Shown here piece after piece: positions 25,244 through 33,586 of a stretch of DNA of 38,360 bases. The stretch comes from Bryobacter sp. (GTDB lineage Bacteria > Acidobacteriota > Terriglobia > Bryobacterales > Bryobacteraceae), in NCBI GenBank assembly GCA_022843605.1, contig JALHNI010000056.1, forward strand, positions 1 through 38,360, in the 5' to 3' direction. The notes under the pieces are model-generated. The model did no database searches. It was not told the origin of the DNA and worked only from the letters and a program-made list of their open reading frames with translations. Position 1 is the first letter of the stretch. The number at the start of each line of letters is the position of its first letter. Made by a program: the position numbers and the translations under genes.

Positions 25244-25921
25244 CTACAACACGCGGGACCAACTCACGTTGGTCACATAGATTCCCAGGGGATTGAGCCG
25301 AATAAGGCGCTCGTCAGAAGGTGGGTTTACGGCGATCGTGAAAGAACCCTTCCAACGTTCTTCACCTTCCACCTGGCCCGACAGGCCCCGAACCGTTTCA
25401 GACCATTCCACTTGGTAGGTCTTTTCACTGGTGGCAAAGGCAGCTTTGACCTCGACATCGACCGTGCGGGTTTGTGCACGCTCATGTGGAGGGGCGAGGC
25501 GATAAAAATCACCAACCTCAACCTGTGCGGGACTACCGCTGGCGATCATCGTGTAAACACGATCAATCGCCTTGCGCTGAGCAACGCCGTCGATGGTCAC
25601 CATTCTGAGGTCGCTCACCCAGTGAAAGAGCGCAGCCCGCTTGAGCTTGTCGTCGACCGCCGTCGTTTGGTCTGCCGGGCCGGACGCCACCGTTCGGCCA
25701 AGGTTGTCGATCGCCACCACGTAAGGGACAACCTTGGTCTTCATGGCCAGCGCGATGAGGCCTCCGGTTTCGAGCAAGGCAATTGTCAGCGCGACAAAAG
25801 CCGCTCGACGCCAATTGTTAGCGCGGGAGATCAAGCTGCCGTACCGTTCGTCCCATTCCTTGCGGGCATCGAGATAGGGGCTGGTCTTCGGGGGCGTGTG
25901 AGGTTCAATCGCGTGTTGCAT
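25244..25921 (-). CDS. trbF: Type IV secretion protein TrbF (VirB8-like)
   Basis: 225 residues: a cytoplasmic N-terminus with REWDERYGS-like wording, one TM helix (about 38-58, AAFVALTIALLETGGLIALAM), and a periplasmic NTF2-like VirB8 domain (about 70-225) with WVSDLRMVTIDGVAQR, YQVEWSETVRGLSG and a final NPLGIYVTNVSWSRVL segment typical of TrbF. It is an assembly factor of the inner-membrane complex. It starts 2 bases after the trbL stop, within the canonical L-F-G-I order. Confidence 0.95.
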   Translation of the reverse strand: MQHAIEPHTPPKTSPYLDARKEWDERYGSLISRANNWRRAAFVALTIALLETGGLIALAMKTKVVPYVVAIDNLGRTVASGPADQTTAVDDKLKRAALFHWVSDLRMVTIDGVAQRKAIDRVYTMIASGSPAQVEVGDFYRLAPPHERAQTRTVDVEVKAAFATSEKTYQVEWSETVRGLSGQVEGEERWKGSFTIAVNPPSDERLIRLNPLGIYVTNVSWSRVL

Positions 25922-25923
25922 GA

Positions 25924-27366
25924 CTATTCCGAATCTCCTGAGGTGTTCAACGGTGGCGGGGCAACATGGGGAGCGTGGTCAGATGGGACGGCTCCCTGCG
26001 TTGCCCGGACAAATGCTGTGCTGGTGGCAAAGCCCCTAGCGACTTTCTTGCCGCGATCGGCAACTTGGGCCGACCGGCTCGGCGAATTTGATGGTGCAGG
26101 TTGCGGCTCTGGAGCTTTCTCCGGCGGTGGGGGCGTGGGACTGCTCTTATCAGCACTCGCCTGGTTACTCTTCGTTTGTTCCCCACCGCCGTTTGATCCG
26201 CTCTTCGTCGGCGGGGCCACCTGTCCGCCTCCGTTCCCGGCGGATGGCGTTCCTCCATTGCTGCCACCCGATGGCTTGGGAGCCGAACCACCCGAACCGG
26301 CACCGCCTGCTCCACTGGCGCCGCCCGAACTCCCCCCAGCCGACGCCGCTCCGGCTCCCATTCCGGCGGCTTGACCCGCGGACACGCCTCCTTTGGCCGC
26401 AAGCATTTTGGCTCCCAGAGCCACGCCGCCCGCTACGGCAGTGCCCGCCAATAGTGCCCCTTGCGCAAGTGCTCCCGCAGTCCCGACAGCATCGCCGCCG
26501 GTGAACGCCGGCGCTCCGCCGAGAATTCCCGCCGTGAACTTGGGTGCGTTCCAGCAGATCATCAGAAGCAGGACTGACGAGGCCGCAATGTCGAGCGCGT
26601 CCACGGCGGGTTCGGGTCCAGACGGCACAGCCGTGGCGGCAGCGACCCATCCATCGGTGAGTGTCAATCCAGCACCCATCAGAAGGTAGAGCACCATGAT
26701 CTTCACCCCGGTTGAAACTGCCAGTGAAATGTATCGCTCCACGTACGGTGCCGTCCAACGCGATCCGCCGAATCCCAGAAAGATGAACCCCGCCCCAACA
26801 ACCAGATAGCTCTCGACGAGTGTCACTACGAGTTGGACCGTCAAGCCAAGGAAGGCGAGAAACGCCAGGAGCGCGGCGAACACGAGCGCTAATGCCGTCC
26901 CGAAGTTCCCCATCCATCCGGAGTCAGCCGCCCCACTTAGGAGATTGCCCGTGATATTCAACCCGCGGACCAGGACATCTGTAGGAGCTAAGGATGGCAA
27001 GCCCGAGGCGTTCTGACCAATGATCTGAAAGCTATTGATAATCCGCGGAATCCAGTCCGCTCCAAAGCTGAGCAGCGCAAAGAACGCGCCGATGAACATC
27101 ATCTTCCGGATCAACGCTGCCGTCCAGCCTTGGAGATCTGTCTTCTCCAGCACGAGAATGGCGGCAGTCCACGCGAATTCAATTAGGGCCAGAATGCCGA
27201 ACAACCGGTTTGCATAACCCGCAGCAGTGCTCAACCAGGACATCCGCACGGACCGATATTGATCCAGCATTGCGCTAGGCGACGTTTGCGCGAACGCGGT
27301 TCCGTCCGCGAGGCACAACACAAACCACAGAAGAGCCGACCCTCGAATGAGATTGCGGATTGTCAT
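25924..27366 (-). CDS. trbL: Type IV secretion protein TrbL (VirB6-like)
   Basis: 480-residue polytopic inner-membrane protein. A signal-like N-terminus is followed by about six TM segments (between about 45 and 300) and a long Gly/Ser/Pro/Ala-rich cytoplasmic or periplasmic tail (about 320-480), as is usual for TrbL. The order trbK-L-F-G-I supports the call. AAGGAG lies 8 bases before the ATG. The low-complexity tail gives a long open frame on the opposite strand (25412-26374) that is not a gene. Confidence 0.94.
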   Translation of the reverse strand: MTIRNLIRGSALLWFVLCLADGTAFAQTSPSAMLDQYRSVRMSWLSTAAGYANRLFGILALIEFAWTAAILVLEKTDLQGWTAALIRKMMFIGAFFALLSFGADWIPRIINSFQIIGQNASGLPSLAPTDVLVRGLNITGNLLSGAADSGWMGNFGTALALVFAALLAFLAFLGLTVQLVVTLVESYLVVGAGFIFLGFGGSRWTAPYVERYISLAVSTGVKIMVLYLLMGAGLTLTDGWVAAATAVPSGPEPAVDALDIAASSVLLLMICWNAPKFTAGILGGAPAFTGGDAVGTAGALAQGALLAGTAVAGGVALGAKMLAAKGGVSAGQAAGMGAGAASAGGSSGGASGAGGAGSGGSAPKPSGGSNGGTPSAGNGGGQVAPPTKSGSNGGGEQTKSNQASADKSSPTPPPPEKAPEPQPAPSNSPSRSAQVADRGKKVARGFATSTAFVRATQGAVPSDHAPHVAPPPLNTSGDSE

Positions 27367-27409
27367 TGCTGCTCCTTTCGCAGCGCGACAACCGCTTCAA
27401 GTCGTCGCG

Positions 27410-27730
27410 CTACTTCACTGCTTCAAAACCTCGTCCGTCGCCCTTCCGCTCCTGAAAGCGGAAGGCACTTGCTACGCTTGCCGCTAAACAGACTTTGCCT
27501 TCCGTGGAATCAGCCCAAGCCGCGGGTGCTTTCTCACGCACCGGCTGACAAAGCTGCTTAACTTCAACCGCGAGATCTTTGTGTTGCCGGAACCATGTCT
27601 CTACGGCTTGGGGCGAAGCACTCCGTAGGTCGCCTGCCCCAGCCGCCACTACTTTTGCCACGATGGCGCTCGAAGGGTCCTTCGCGCAGCCAACCAGAAT
27701 TAGAACGATTGCAAGAGTCCATATCCGCAT
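27410..27730 (-). CDS. trbK: TrbK/EexN-like entry-exclusion lipoprotein
   Basis: 106-residue lipoprotein with signal peptide and lipobox LVGC (Cys15). The mature part follows the EexN-like scheme: a VETWFRQHKDLAVEVKQLC segment, a P near 80, a second Cys (GKVC) and a helical AASVASAF end. Position between trbJ and trbL is that of trbK, which prevents uptake from cells already carrying the element. Start at 27730 chosen for the GGAGGA in front, 7 bases after the trbJ stop. Its last ten residues (GDGRGFEAVK) nearly repeat the last ten of TrbJ (GDGRGFQAVQ). Confidence 0.82.
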   Translation of the reverse strand: MRIWTLAIVLILVGCAKDPSSAIVAKVVAAGAGDLRSASPQAVETWFRQHKDLAVEVKQLCQPVREKAPAAWADSTEGKVCLAASVASAFRFQERKGDGRGFEAVK

Positions 27731-27737
27731 TCCTCCA

Positions 27738-28469
27738 TCATTGGACAGCTTGAAAGCCGCGTCCATCCCCCGTTCGCCGGTTAAAGCGGAAGAAGCGCTC
27801 GGTGGCAGCTTCGCTGGATGCTTCGCGTTGGATTTGCGCCGCTTGAAATGCCTGCTTACTCTGCAAATCGGCCAGGATCAACTGGCGCAGTTTCATGAGC
27901 TGCTGCACTTGTTGCTCGGCAATCTGATTGGCGACCTGGATGGCCTTCATCCGCCCATCTGACGAATTGGCCATGCCGCGCAATTTTTGAAGCACTGCCT
28001 CCTCGCTCTGCATCTGCTGGCCCTGAAGCCCCGCCGCGCGAAGTGTTCCAAGCGTCGTGTCTAAACTGGTTTGTGACCAATTCTTGTAGTCGGTGAACCA
28101 TGCCCGCGCGTTGTAGCCCCATCCGCGGAATCGGTTGCGAAACTCCGCGTCGAGGTTCGCCATGGAGTAGGCCAGCGACCGGCCGCTTTGAACGATTCCG
28201 GCCAACTGCCCAATCTCCGCCATGATCGGACCAAACACTTGGAAGGGAAGTTCGGCGGTGTTCTTGGCCATGTCGATCACCATGAGAATCTTCTGTCGTA
28301 GTTCCTCGCCTTGGCGGATGTAGGTGGTGATCAATTGCAGATTGTTCGCCAGTTGGGTCCATTCGGTTGCAATGCCTGCCAATACCCCGGCCCGCGCCTG
28401 TCGCGCTCCAGGCAGGAAAAACGCCGCCGCCGTCAGCATCGCTGCACGACGTGAAACTTTCGGACTCAT
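27738..28469 (-). CDS. trbJ: Type IV secretion protein TrbJ (VirB5-like)
   Basis: 243 residues with a signal peptide (ending ARA) and a long helical domain: WTQLANNLQLITTYIRQGEE, MVIDMAKNTAELPFQVFG, YNARAWFTDYKNW and Gln-rich helices near 185-225 are typical of TrbJ/VirB5, a minor pilus-tip component. The start overlaps the trbE stop (ATGA). The last residues GDGRGFQAVQ recur at the end of the adjacent TrbK, which is unexplained. Confidence 0.93.
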   Translation of the reverse strand: MSPKVSRRAAMLTAAAFFLPGARQARAGVLAGIATEWTQLANNLQLITTYIRQGEELRQKILMVIDMAKNTAELPFQVFGPIMAEIGQLAGIVQSGRSLAYSMANLDAEFRNRFRGWGYNARAWFTDYKNWSQTSLDTTLGTLRAAGLQGQQMQSEEAVLQKLRGMANSSDGRMKAIQVANQIAEQQVQQLMKLRQLILADLQSKQAFQAAQIQREASSEAATERFFRFNRRTGDGRGFQAVQ

Positions 28470-30898
28470 GCCAGTACCCTCCTTTTCGGTTCATTCTGTT
28501 GATCCAGGTATTCAGCCCAATCGACTAAGCCACGCATCCGGAGCCACTCCGCGGCCCAGTCGTCGCCAAATTGCTCCATTGACTGCTCCGCAAGTTGTCG
28601 TTCTTCCCGGCTGCTGATGCCAACGAACGAGAGTCCAACACCGCCCAAGCCCAACGAGATCAGACGCCGGCCGGCGGGCGAGACAACGTAGTAGTGCCGT
28701 TTGGGAATCGACTTCTGAATGATGTCCACTTCACGTTCATTCATCCCGATGGACTCGTAGAACTCGCGAGACGCTGGGTTCGCAGCCTCCGCGTTGGGCA
28801 GCAGCACCTTGGTGGGGCAGGATTCCAGAACCACATCGCGGATTGGCGAGTTGAAGATGTCCGAAAGGTTCTGAGTCGAGAGCAGAACGACGCCATTGAA
28901 TTTGCGAAGCGTCTTCAGCCATTCGCGTACCCTCTCCCGGAACAGCGGATGCCGCAAGTACACCCAGGCCTCATCAAGCGGCACAAGAGTTGGCGACCCG
29001 TCCAGCCGCTTTTCGATTCGCCGAAACAGATACAGCAGAACCGCAACCACGGCCTTCTCGCCGAGGTTCATCAAATGCTCCGTCTCGAACGTGAGGAAGC
29101 GACCCTCGCCGAGCATGTCTTCCTCGGCATCGAGCAGGTGCCCCATCGCTCCGCCCAGCGTGTAGTAGTGGAGCGCCTCGCGAATGTCGGTATCTTGCAC
29201 ATTGGCGCATAGCTCCGTCAGCGTTCGCGTCGGGGAGTTCTGAAGGAGCAGCACCGCCTCCGTTAAAGCCTTGCGCTCGCGTGGACCGATCTTGAAGTCC
29301 TGGAGAGTGCAGAGGCTTTCAAGCCAATCGACGGCCCAGGCTACGTCGGATGCCGTGTCAATTTCCTTCAAGGGGCAGAAAGCCCAGTGCGTTTTTTCCC
29401 CGCCGATGTCGTAGAACTCCCCGCCGGCTGCCTTGGTCAGCACCAAGAGGGAATAGCCTTTGTCGAATGCGAACACCTGGGCGCGCGGATAGCGGAACCA
29501 TTGCGCCGTCGTTAGACCTAGGAAGGTCGACTTGCCGGCACCCGGCGGTCCGATCATGAGCGTGTGGCCTAAGTCGCCGACATGCAAGTTGAAGCGAAAT
29601 GGCGTCGCTCCACTTGTCGCGGCATAGAGCAGGGGGGGAGCATCGACAGGCATCAGCGGCGATGGGTTCTTCTTCTCACCGGCCCACACAGCGGTGATCG
29701 GCATCATGTCCGCGAGGTTCAGAGTGTGGAGGATGACCCGCCGAACATTCCGGTATCCGTCGCCCGGCAGGCTTCCACGCCAAGCCTCAACAGCATTGAC
29801 ACTCTCCACGCGGCAGGAGAAACCCAAGTTCTGTACTGTCTTCACGACCAGCGCCGCTGCTTCCTCGACAGAGTCTTCTCGCTCGTGGAAACACAGAATG
29901 ACCGTGTTGTAGACGCAGAATTGGACATCGCCGCTACTCGCCACGCCCATGGCCTCTTCAGCATCCACTGCCATTTCCTGCGCGAAGAGATTCACTGGGC
30001 CATTCTCCGTTCGGAGCAGTTGGTCCTTCCAGCCGCGAATCTTTGCCCGCCACTTCCGCCGCGTCTTGTCGAGCAAACCGCGAGCTTCCTCAGGTTCAAG
30101 CAGAATGGCTCGGGTATGCCACCGGTATTCGATTGCGAGAGTATCGAGGGCTCCCAAGATGCCGGGAAAACTCAGCCGGGGAAAACCATCAATCGCGATC
30201 ACGCGAATGTGCTTGCGCCCGATTCGCGGGTTCATCCCGCCTACAAAATCGCGCGAGGCAAGGATATCGTTCAGGTAGCTCGGAATCTGCGGCAATTGAA
30301 TTGAGTGATCCGCTGCCGAAACACAACGATGTACGTATTGCAGCAACTCGTCACCGCGCGAAGTACCCGACAAACGCTTCGCCTGAAACAGCGAAGCGAA
30401 GATGTCCTCAAATGCACTCACGCGTCCCTTGAAATAGTCGAGAGCCCTTAACGCGCTCGACTTCCATTCCCGCCGGCCTTCAAACATCCAACCCTTTACG
30501 CGCTCCTCGCTTTCCTCGGGAGGCAGGTAGGTGAGGGCAATGTAGTAGTCGCTTTCGTAGTGCGACCCTTCCGACGTGAACTGTTGCCGCCGCTCGTCAT
30601 CAATCAGCTTGGTGACCACATCAGGGAATGCGCCTGCCGGGGGATAGTCAGGGGCCATCGAGCGGATGGCGTCGCACTGGATCATCCAGCCGCTGCCGAG
30701 CCGCAATACCGAGTTCAGCCGAGCACTCAAGGCCCCCATCTCGGAGTGCGTCGCGGAGGCCATATCCGGGCCGCGGAATGACCAGGCCGCGAGCATCGCC
30801 CCGTCCTGAAGCAACAAGACGCCGCTATCCACCATGGAGTCATACAGCAGCAGGTCCGCCAGGCCTTGAATGCGGGAGCGATTTTCAGCAAGTTTCAT
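28466..30898 (-). CDS. trbE: Type IV secretion ATPase TrbE (VirB4-like)
   Basis: 810-residue hexameric ATPase that powers pilus biogenesis and substrate transfer. The N-terminal VirB4 domain (about 1-420) is followed by a RecA-like core with Walker A GPPGAGKST (about 455) and Walker B LVPLDEAW (about 640). CagE/TrbE signatures RVREWLKTLRKFNGVVLLSTQN and DIFNSPIRDVVLESCPTKVLLPN follow. ATG 30898 was chosen because GGAGGTAAC lies immediately before it; the ATG four codons upstream contains that Shine-Dalgarno and is unlikely. It follows trbD by two bases. Confidence 0.95.
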   Translation of the reverse strand: MKLAENRSRIQGLADLLLYDSMVDSGVLLLQDGAMLAAWSFRGPDMASATHSEMGALSARLNSVLRLGSGWMIQCDAIRSMAPDYPPAGAFPDVVTKLIDDERRQQFTSEGSHYESDYYIALTYLPPEESEERVKGWMFEGRREWKSSALRALDYFKGRVSAFEDIFASLFQAKRLSGTSRGDELLQYVHRCVSAADHSIQLPQIPSYLNDILASRDFVGGMNPRIGRKHIRVIAIDGFPRLSFPGILGALDTLAIEYRWHTRAILLEPEEARGLLDKTRRKWRAKIRGWKDQLLRTENGPVNLFAQEMAVDAEEAMGVASSGDVQFCVYNTVILCFHEREDSVEEAAALVVKTVQNLGFSCRVESVNAVEAWRGSLPGDGYRNVRRVILHTLNLADMMPITAVWAGEKKNPSPLMPVDAPPLLYAATSGATPFRFNLHVGDLGHTLMIGPPGAGKSTFLGLTTAQWFRYPRAQVFAFDKGYSLLVLTKAAGGEFYDIGGEKTHWAFCPLKEIDTASDVAWAVDWLESLCTLQDFKIGPRERKALTEAVLLLQNSPTRTLTELCANVQDTDIREALHYYTLGGAMGHLLDAEEDMLGEGRFLTFETEHLMNLGEKAVVAVLLYLFRRIEKRLDGSPTLVPLDEAWVYLRHPLFRERVREWLKTLRKFNGVVLLSTQNLSDIFNSPIRDVVLESCPTKVLLPNAEAANPASREFYESIGMNEREVDIIQKSIPKRHYYVVSPAGRRLISLGLGGVGLSFVGISSREERQLAEQSMEQFGDDWAAEWLRMRGLVDWAEYLDQQNEPKRRVLA

Positions 30899-30900
30899 CG

Positions 30901-31212
30901 TTACCTCCAATGCCTAGGAATTGAAGCCGTCTCTCGACCGATTGACCCTTTGGCTGGGTAGAAGGGCCGATATTGGACGTGCCGCAAGTAGACTTGGCGC
31001 ATCATTGGGTCCGACCGGCCCATCCGCGAAAGCACCGCGACGGCTGCGATCCACAGAGAGATCCCAGCCACCACGCCCCACCAAGTGACAAGCGCGAAGA
31101 TCAGCATTGCCGATAGCAAGGCCGCGAACAGCACCAACTCGCGGTCACCGCCCAGCAGCAAGTGTGGGCGGTTGGCGGATTGATGGATGACGATCTCGCG
31201 TGACGTCTCCAT
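30901..31212 (-). CDS. trbD: Type IV secretion protein TrbD (VirB3-like)
   Basis: 103-residue inner-membrane protein. It opens with VIHQSANRPHLLLGGDRELVL-like wording characteristic of TrbD, has a hydrophobic hairpin (about 28-65) and ends in a basic cytoplasmic tail (YLRHVQYRPFYPAKGSI). It partners with TrbE; in some systems the two are fused. It lies between trbC (7 bases) and trbE (2 bases). Confidence 0.93.
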   Translation of the reverse strand: METSREIVIHQSANRPHLLLGGDRELVLFAALLSAMLIFALVTWWGVVAGISLWIAAVAVLSRMGRSDPMMRQVYLRHVQYRPFYPAKGSIGRETASIPRHWR

Positions 31213-31219
31213 GGTGAGC

Positions 31220-31552
31220 CTAAAGAACGACCGCCCCGCCCACGCCGAACAACGTCGTCATGAAGCCAGCGCCCAGCACCAGAAATGCAATCGCCAGCAC
31301 GGCTACGCAGGACCGGCGTGCGAACTCGCTCAGTTCGCCGCCAAACACGAGCGTTCCGCCCGCCACCATCAGCGCAATGAGAGAGATGGAGAGCGCCACC
31401 GGGCCAGTCATCGACTGCGCTACCCGGTTGAGCGGCGTCTCCCATGGCAAACCACCGCCACCCGCGCCACCCGCCAACAGAGTCTGCGCCCCTAACAGCA
31501 GCAAGACCGGCAGCATCCATGTCAGACCAACAACACGATTCGAAAACTTCAT
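31220..31552 (-). CDS. trbC: Conjugative pilin TrbC (VirB2-like)
   Basis: 110 residues: a long signal sequence, a Gly-rich junction (AGGAGGGGLPWETPL) and two hydrophobic helices (about 50-70 and 80-105) separated by a short polar loop with ELSEFARRS. This is the prepilin layout of TrbC/VirB2, processed and assembled into the pilus. AAGGAAGGA precedes the ATG. The gene lies between trbB and trbD. Confidence 0.93.
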   Translation of the reverse strand: MKFSNRVVGLTWMLPVLLLLGAQTLLAGGAGGGGLPWETPLNRVAQSMTGPVALSISLIALMVAGGTLVFGGELSEFARRSCVAVLAIAFLVLGAGFMTTLFGVGGAVVL

Positions 31553-31577
31553 CAGATTCGTCCTTCCTTAAATTGGG

Positions 31578-32621
31578 TTAAAGATATTCGACCGAGTAAC
31601 GACCGTTTTCGTACCCGTTCACCAGCAGCAGTTGACGAACCTTGCGGCCAGCCGCCAGATCCGCTTCCTCGTCAATGAAAACCACCAGATCCACCGCTTC
31701 CGCAATCAGCGATTGCATCGGCGCGGAGGTAGCTTCCGCAACAAGACTTTCGAGACGCACCAGACCACTGAGAGCGTCATTGGCATGGACTGTAGCCGCG
31801 CCTCCAGGGTGCCCGGTGTTCCAAGCCTTCAGCATTACGTGAGCTTCAGCCCCGCGAACTTCGCCCACCACGATTCGGGTCGGCTTTAGGCGCATGCAGG
31901 CGCGCAGGCAATCCAGCATCGTCACGTTGCCAACCGCCCGCAGGTCCACGTAGTTCTCGACCGGACATTGCAATTCGATCGTGTCCTCAATGGAGATCAC
32001 GCGGTCGTGCGGCGCCAGCTTGATCAACGCCTCGAGGATTGCGTTTACGAGGGTCGTCTTCCCGGAACCCGTGGACCCGACGATGAGAATGTTCTTTTTC
32101 TCCGCAATGGCGGCGCGGATCACTTCGGCGTGCGAGAGACCGCGGACGGCGTTCTGGAACTCGTTGCGCCACCGGCGGCGGTTCATCGGGTCCTGGGAGT
32201 CGCTCAGGATTCCGGCTTGCTCATAGTCCTCTAGCGTGAAGATTCGTCGCGGGCGCTGGCGAATCGCGAAGGTGGGACGGCTCACGACAGGTGGCATTAA
32301 TCCTTCAAAGCGGCTCCCGTCAATCGGTAGCTCGGTTTCGAGGATGGGCCGGTCATGATTGATCACGGTGCCCTTCTGGGCCGCGATCGTACCCATCGCA
32401 GTTTGAGCTTGTGCGGGCGGCATCTCGCCGATGCACTGGAATCCTTCACCTTGCCGCTTCACCCAAAGGCGGGAGTCGGGGTTGAGAACCAAGTCTTCCG
32501 TCCTACCATCCGCGAGCGCCCGCAGGACGGTCTCCCCGAGTTCGCGTCGGAGCTTCGCATCGAGCCGGGCCGATTGGCCACGGTCATTGAGCGAAAGAGG
32601 GATTGCGGTCTGAGGGAGCAT
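31578..32621 (-). CDS. trbB: Type IV secretion ATPase TrbB (VirB11-like)
   Basis: 347-residue cytoplasmic traffic ATPase. The N-terminal domain (about 20-145) contains a RLWVKRQGEGF strand; the RecA domain has Walker A GSTGSGKTT (about 182-190), an Asp box (SIEDTIELQ), Walker B RIVVGEVRG and the His box GHPGGAATVHAND. It is the first gene of the trb operon, with GGAG about 9 bases before the ATG and a strong promoter at 32681-32709. Confidence 0.96.
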   Translation of the reverse strand: MLPQTAIPLSLNDRGQSARLDAKLRRELGETVLRALADGRTEDLVLNPDSRLWVKRQGEGFQCIGEMPPAQAQTAMGTIAAQKGTVINHDRPILETELPIDGSRFEGLMPPVVSRPTFAIRQRPRRIFTLEDYEQAGILSDSQDPMNRRRWRNEFQNAVRGLSHAEVIRAAIAEKKNILIVGSTGSGKTTLVNAILEALIKLAPHDRVISIEDTIELQCPVENYVDLRAVGNVTMLDCLRACMRLKPTRIVVGEVRGAEAHVMLKAWNTGHPGGAATVHANDALSGLVRLESLVAEATSAPMQSLIAEAVDLVVFIDEEADLAAGRKVRQLLLVNGYENGRYSVEYL

Positions 32622-32636
32622 TCCAGAACTCCAGGC

Positions 32637-32665
32637 TTGACTATTTCATAGCCAGCATGTACAAG
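32637..32665 (+). promoter_or_regulatory. Candidate primase promoter, TTGACT-N17-TACAAG
   Basis: Plus strand: -35 TTGACT (32637-32642) and -10 TACAAG (32660-32665) with a 17-base spacer, facing the trb promoter. The two transcription starts overlap, so the divergent genes may exclude each other. Confidence 0.5.
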
Positions 32666-32674
32666 CTAGCTATG
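32647..32674. promoter_or_regulatory. Inverted repeat operator between trbB and primase
   Basis: Ten-base arms CATAGCCAGC and GCTAGCTATG (9 of 10 pair) with an 8-base centre. It covers the start site of the trb promoter and the -10 of the primase promoter, a suitable site for one repressor to control both. The binding protein is unknown; the RHH protein at 22262 is one candidate. Confidence 0.6.
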
Positions 32675-32680
32675 AAGCTG

Positions 32681-32709
32681 ATTATTCCCGAAGTTCCACC
32701 GAACGTCAA
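32681..32709 (-). promoter_or_regulatory. trb operon promoter, TTGACG-N17-AATAAT
   Basis: Minus strand: -35 TTGACG (32704-32709) and -10 AATAAT (32681-32686) with a 17-base spacer, each one mismatch from consensus. The expected transcription start (about 32674) falls at the edge of the inverted repeat 32647-32674. Confidence 0.7.
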
Positions 32710-32718
32710 GGGGCAAAA

Positions 32719-33585
32719 ATGAAAAGCCGCACTCTGGTTGCCGTCGAGCAGCAGATTAACGCTATGGGCTGCGAGGTCTACGAGATCGGTCTCTTCAAGC
32801 CACACGTGCCCGGCTCGGGTTCGCGGCAGCCCGAGATGCTCCCCCGAACCTGGGATCGCGCAACGCTGCTCAAGTCCGTCCCATGGCTGCGCTACCAGAA
32901 CTCTCAAGGCCGCAATGTCTATATCCGTCCGAAGGGCGAACACCACCTCAGCATGGTTGATGACCTGACCGCGGATGCAGTCAAGCGGATGAAGGCGGAG
33001 GGCTTTACGCCATCGCTGGTCGTTGAAACGTCACCCGGCAATTTCCAAGCCTGGGTCAACCATGGGGAAATCCTCCCCCAGCGAATGTCTACTCTAGCCG
33101 CCCGCGCGATTGCAGAAAAGTTCGATGGCGATCGAGGGGCGGCCGATTGGCGGCACTTCGGGCGTCTCGCCGGCTTTACGAATCGAAAGCAAAAGTACCA
33201 AGGGACTAATGGCGACTTCCCATTCGTGAAGATCATCGGGAACTGGCAGGCCGCTGCGTACCCCAATGCTCAAGAGTTCTTAGCGGCCGTCAGGAAGTTG
33301 AACGCGCACCGAGAGGCGGAGATAGCCAGATCACCCATGGTGATCTCAGATCGCCGGCTGCTCTCGATTGACGATTTTCGCGCCAATCCCTCTTATGGCG
33401 GCGATGGGAATCGAATCGACCTTGCCTATGCCGTTTACGCCCTGTCGCATGGTTTAAGTGCCGATTCGGTCACACAGGCAATTGGCAGTCGCGACCTTTC
33501 CAAGAAGGGCTCTGAGTCGCGTCAGGCGGCCTATAGCGCCCGAACGATTGCTAAAGCCCAAGCTCGGATCGAGAATGGCCGCTAA
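32719..33585 (+). CDS. RepB-like DNA primase (mobile-element type)
   Basis: 288 residues matching the archaeo-eukaryotic-type primase module found in plasmid RepB and relaxase-associated primases. Visible segments are NVYIRPKGEHHLSMVDDLT (with the acidic pair), LVVETSPGNFQAWV and DWRHFGRLAGFTNRK, followed by a C-terminal helical part (about 215-288). It may prime the transferred strand or replicate the element. AAGGGG lies 8 bases before the ATG. It is the first plus-strand gene and diverges from trbB. Its stop is one base from the end of the convergent gene at 33587. Confidence 0.85.
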   Translation: MKSRTLVAVEQQINAMGCEVYEIGLFKPHVPGSGSRQPEMLPRTWDRATLLKSVPWLRYQNSQGRNVYIRPKGEHHLSMVDDLTADAVKRMKAEGFTPSLVVETSPGNFQAWVNHGEILPQRMSTLAARAIAEKFDGDRGAADWRHFGRLAGFTNRKQKYQGTNGDFPFVKIIGNWQAAAYPNAQEFLAAVRKLNAHREAEIARSPMVISDRRLLSIDDFRANPSYGGDGNRIDLAYAVYALSHGLSADSVTQAIGSRDLSKKGSESRQAAYSARTIAKAQARIENGR

Positions 33586-33586
33586 A

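Noticed and set aside
25412..26374. 320-codon plus-strand open frame rich in Pro and Ala
   Set aside because: Mirror of the low-complexity TrbL tail and the trbF gene; no ribosome site or domain.
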